Source: Candidatus Latescibacteria bacterium 4484_181
Lineage (GTDB): Bacteria; Latescibacterota; MVCY01
Reading direction: 5' to 3'
Length of the DNA stretch: 5,773 nt
Assembly: GCA_002049985.1 (NCBI GenBank)
Contig: MVCY01000100.1
Span: 1-5,773, forward strand
This document shows positions 5,690 through 5,773 of the stretch, piece by piece. How positions within the stretch are numbered: the first letter of the stretch is position 1; each line of letters starts with the position of its first letter. Position numbers and translations under genes: made by a program. Below the pieces are notes generated by a model. That model saw only the letters and a program-made list of their open reading frames with translations, had not been told where the DNA came from and searched no databases.

Positions 5690-5773
5690 TTAACTGACAA
5701 GCTCCTTAATGAATTCACTGATCTTCCCTACCGCCAGATCGAAGACCTTCTTGCCTGTTTCGGCGGTAGCTAA
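5690..5773 (-). CDS. C-terminal end of a probable creatininase-family amidohydrolase (partial)
   Basis: The minus strand is open from the window edge to TAA 5692-5690, giving 27 residues that include LATAETGKKVFDLAV and end in EFIKELVS. The pattern ATAE-x-G-(K/R)-x-hydrophobic, followed by an amphipathic helix ending in (E)FI-x-E, is what I recall from the C-termini of creatininase (creatinine amidohydrolase) family proteins, metal enzymes that cleave cyclic or linear amides. No catalytic residues lie in this piece, so the assignment rests on a short tail. Gene direction and closeness (60 bp from stop to ATG 5630) suggest an operon with the isomerase-like gene. Confidence 0.45.
   Translation of the reverse strand, partial: LATAETGKKVFDLAVGKISEFIKELVS

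Noticed and set aside
1..5773. CRISPR array, tRNA or rRNA gene, transposase or prophage signature
   Set aside because: None seen: no regularly spaced repeats, no cloverleaf or CCA end recognised, and no integrase or transposase frame.

Overview
The window looks like an ordinary bacterial chromosome segment of about half GC, probably from an uncultured anaerobe. The evidence is an Rnf ion-translocating ferredoxin:NAD+ oxidoreductase gene run, a bacterial-type purA, and a minus-strand group with a creatininase-like tail, an L-fucose isomerase-like protein and an M29-like aminopeptidase. Such aminopeptidases and fucose-isomerase-like proteins are common in Chloroflexi (Dehalococcoidia), Firmicutes and similar anaerobes. 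I cannot fix the phylum from this sequence alone.

Layout. Plus strand 1-1904 is the distal part of an rnf operon: rnfD (5' end outside the window, otherwise intact), rnfG and rnfE. The usual next genes, rnfA and rnfB, are absent. A 260-bp spacer (1905-2164) holds a degenerate 9-10-bp tandem repeat. An intact purA follows (2165-3439). The minus strand then converges on it: an aminopeptidase (4255-3443) whose stop lies 3 bp from the purA stop, an L-fucose isomerase-like gene (5630-4483), and the last 27 codons of a probable creatininase-family protein (5773-5690). A perfect 13-bp-stem hairpin sits between those last two genes.

The striking point is damage. Of the genes whose bodies lie in the window, only rnfD (visible part) and purA read cleanly. 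rnfG and rnfE each break into two reading frames, and each seems to lack an internal conserved segment. The aminopeptidase stops right after a conserved motif and lacks its expected C-terminal metal-binding part. The fucose isomerase-like gene carries a frame-shifting 25-bp exact tandem duplication at its start and an internal deletion with a second frame change. A 15-bp exact tandem duplication also sits at the start of rnfG. All surviving pieces keep strong family motifs, so the lesions are either recent gene decay or assembly/sequencing errors.

How the genes work together: intact Rnf would couple ferredoxin oxidation to NAD+ reduction and ion pumping, but as written this locus could not encode a full complex. 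purA is an independent housekeeping gene for AMP synthesis. The minus-strand set suggests sugar and amide/peptide catabolism, with the isomerase and the aminopeptidase probably nonfunctional as written. I see no convincing new biological system; the lesion pattern is the main thing to check.
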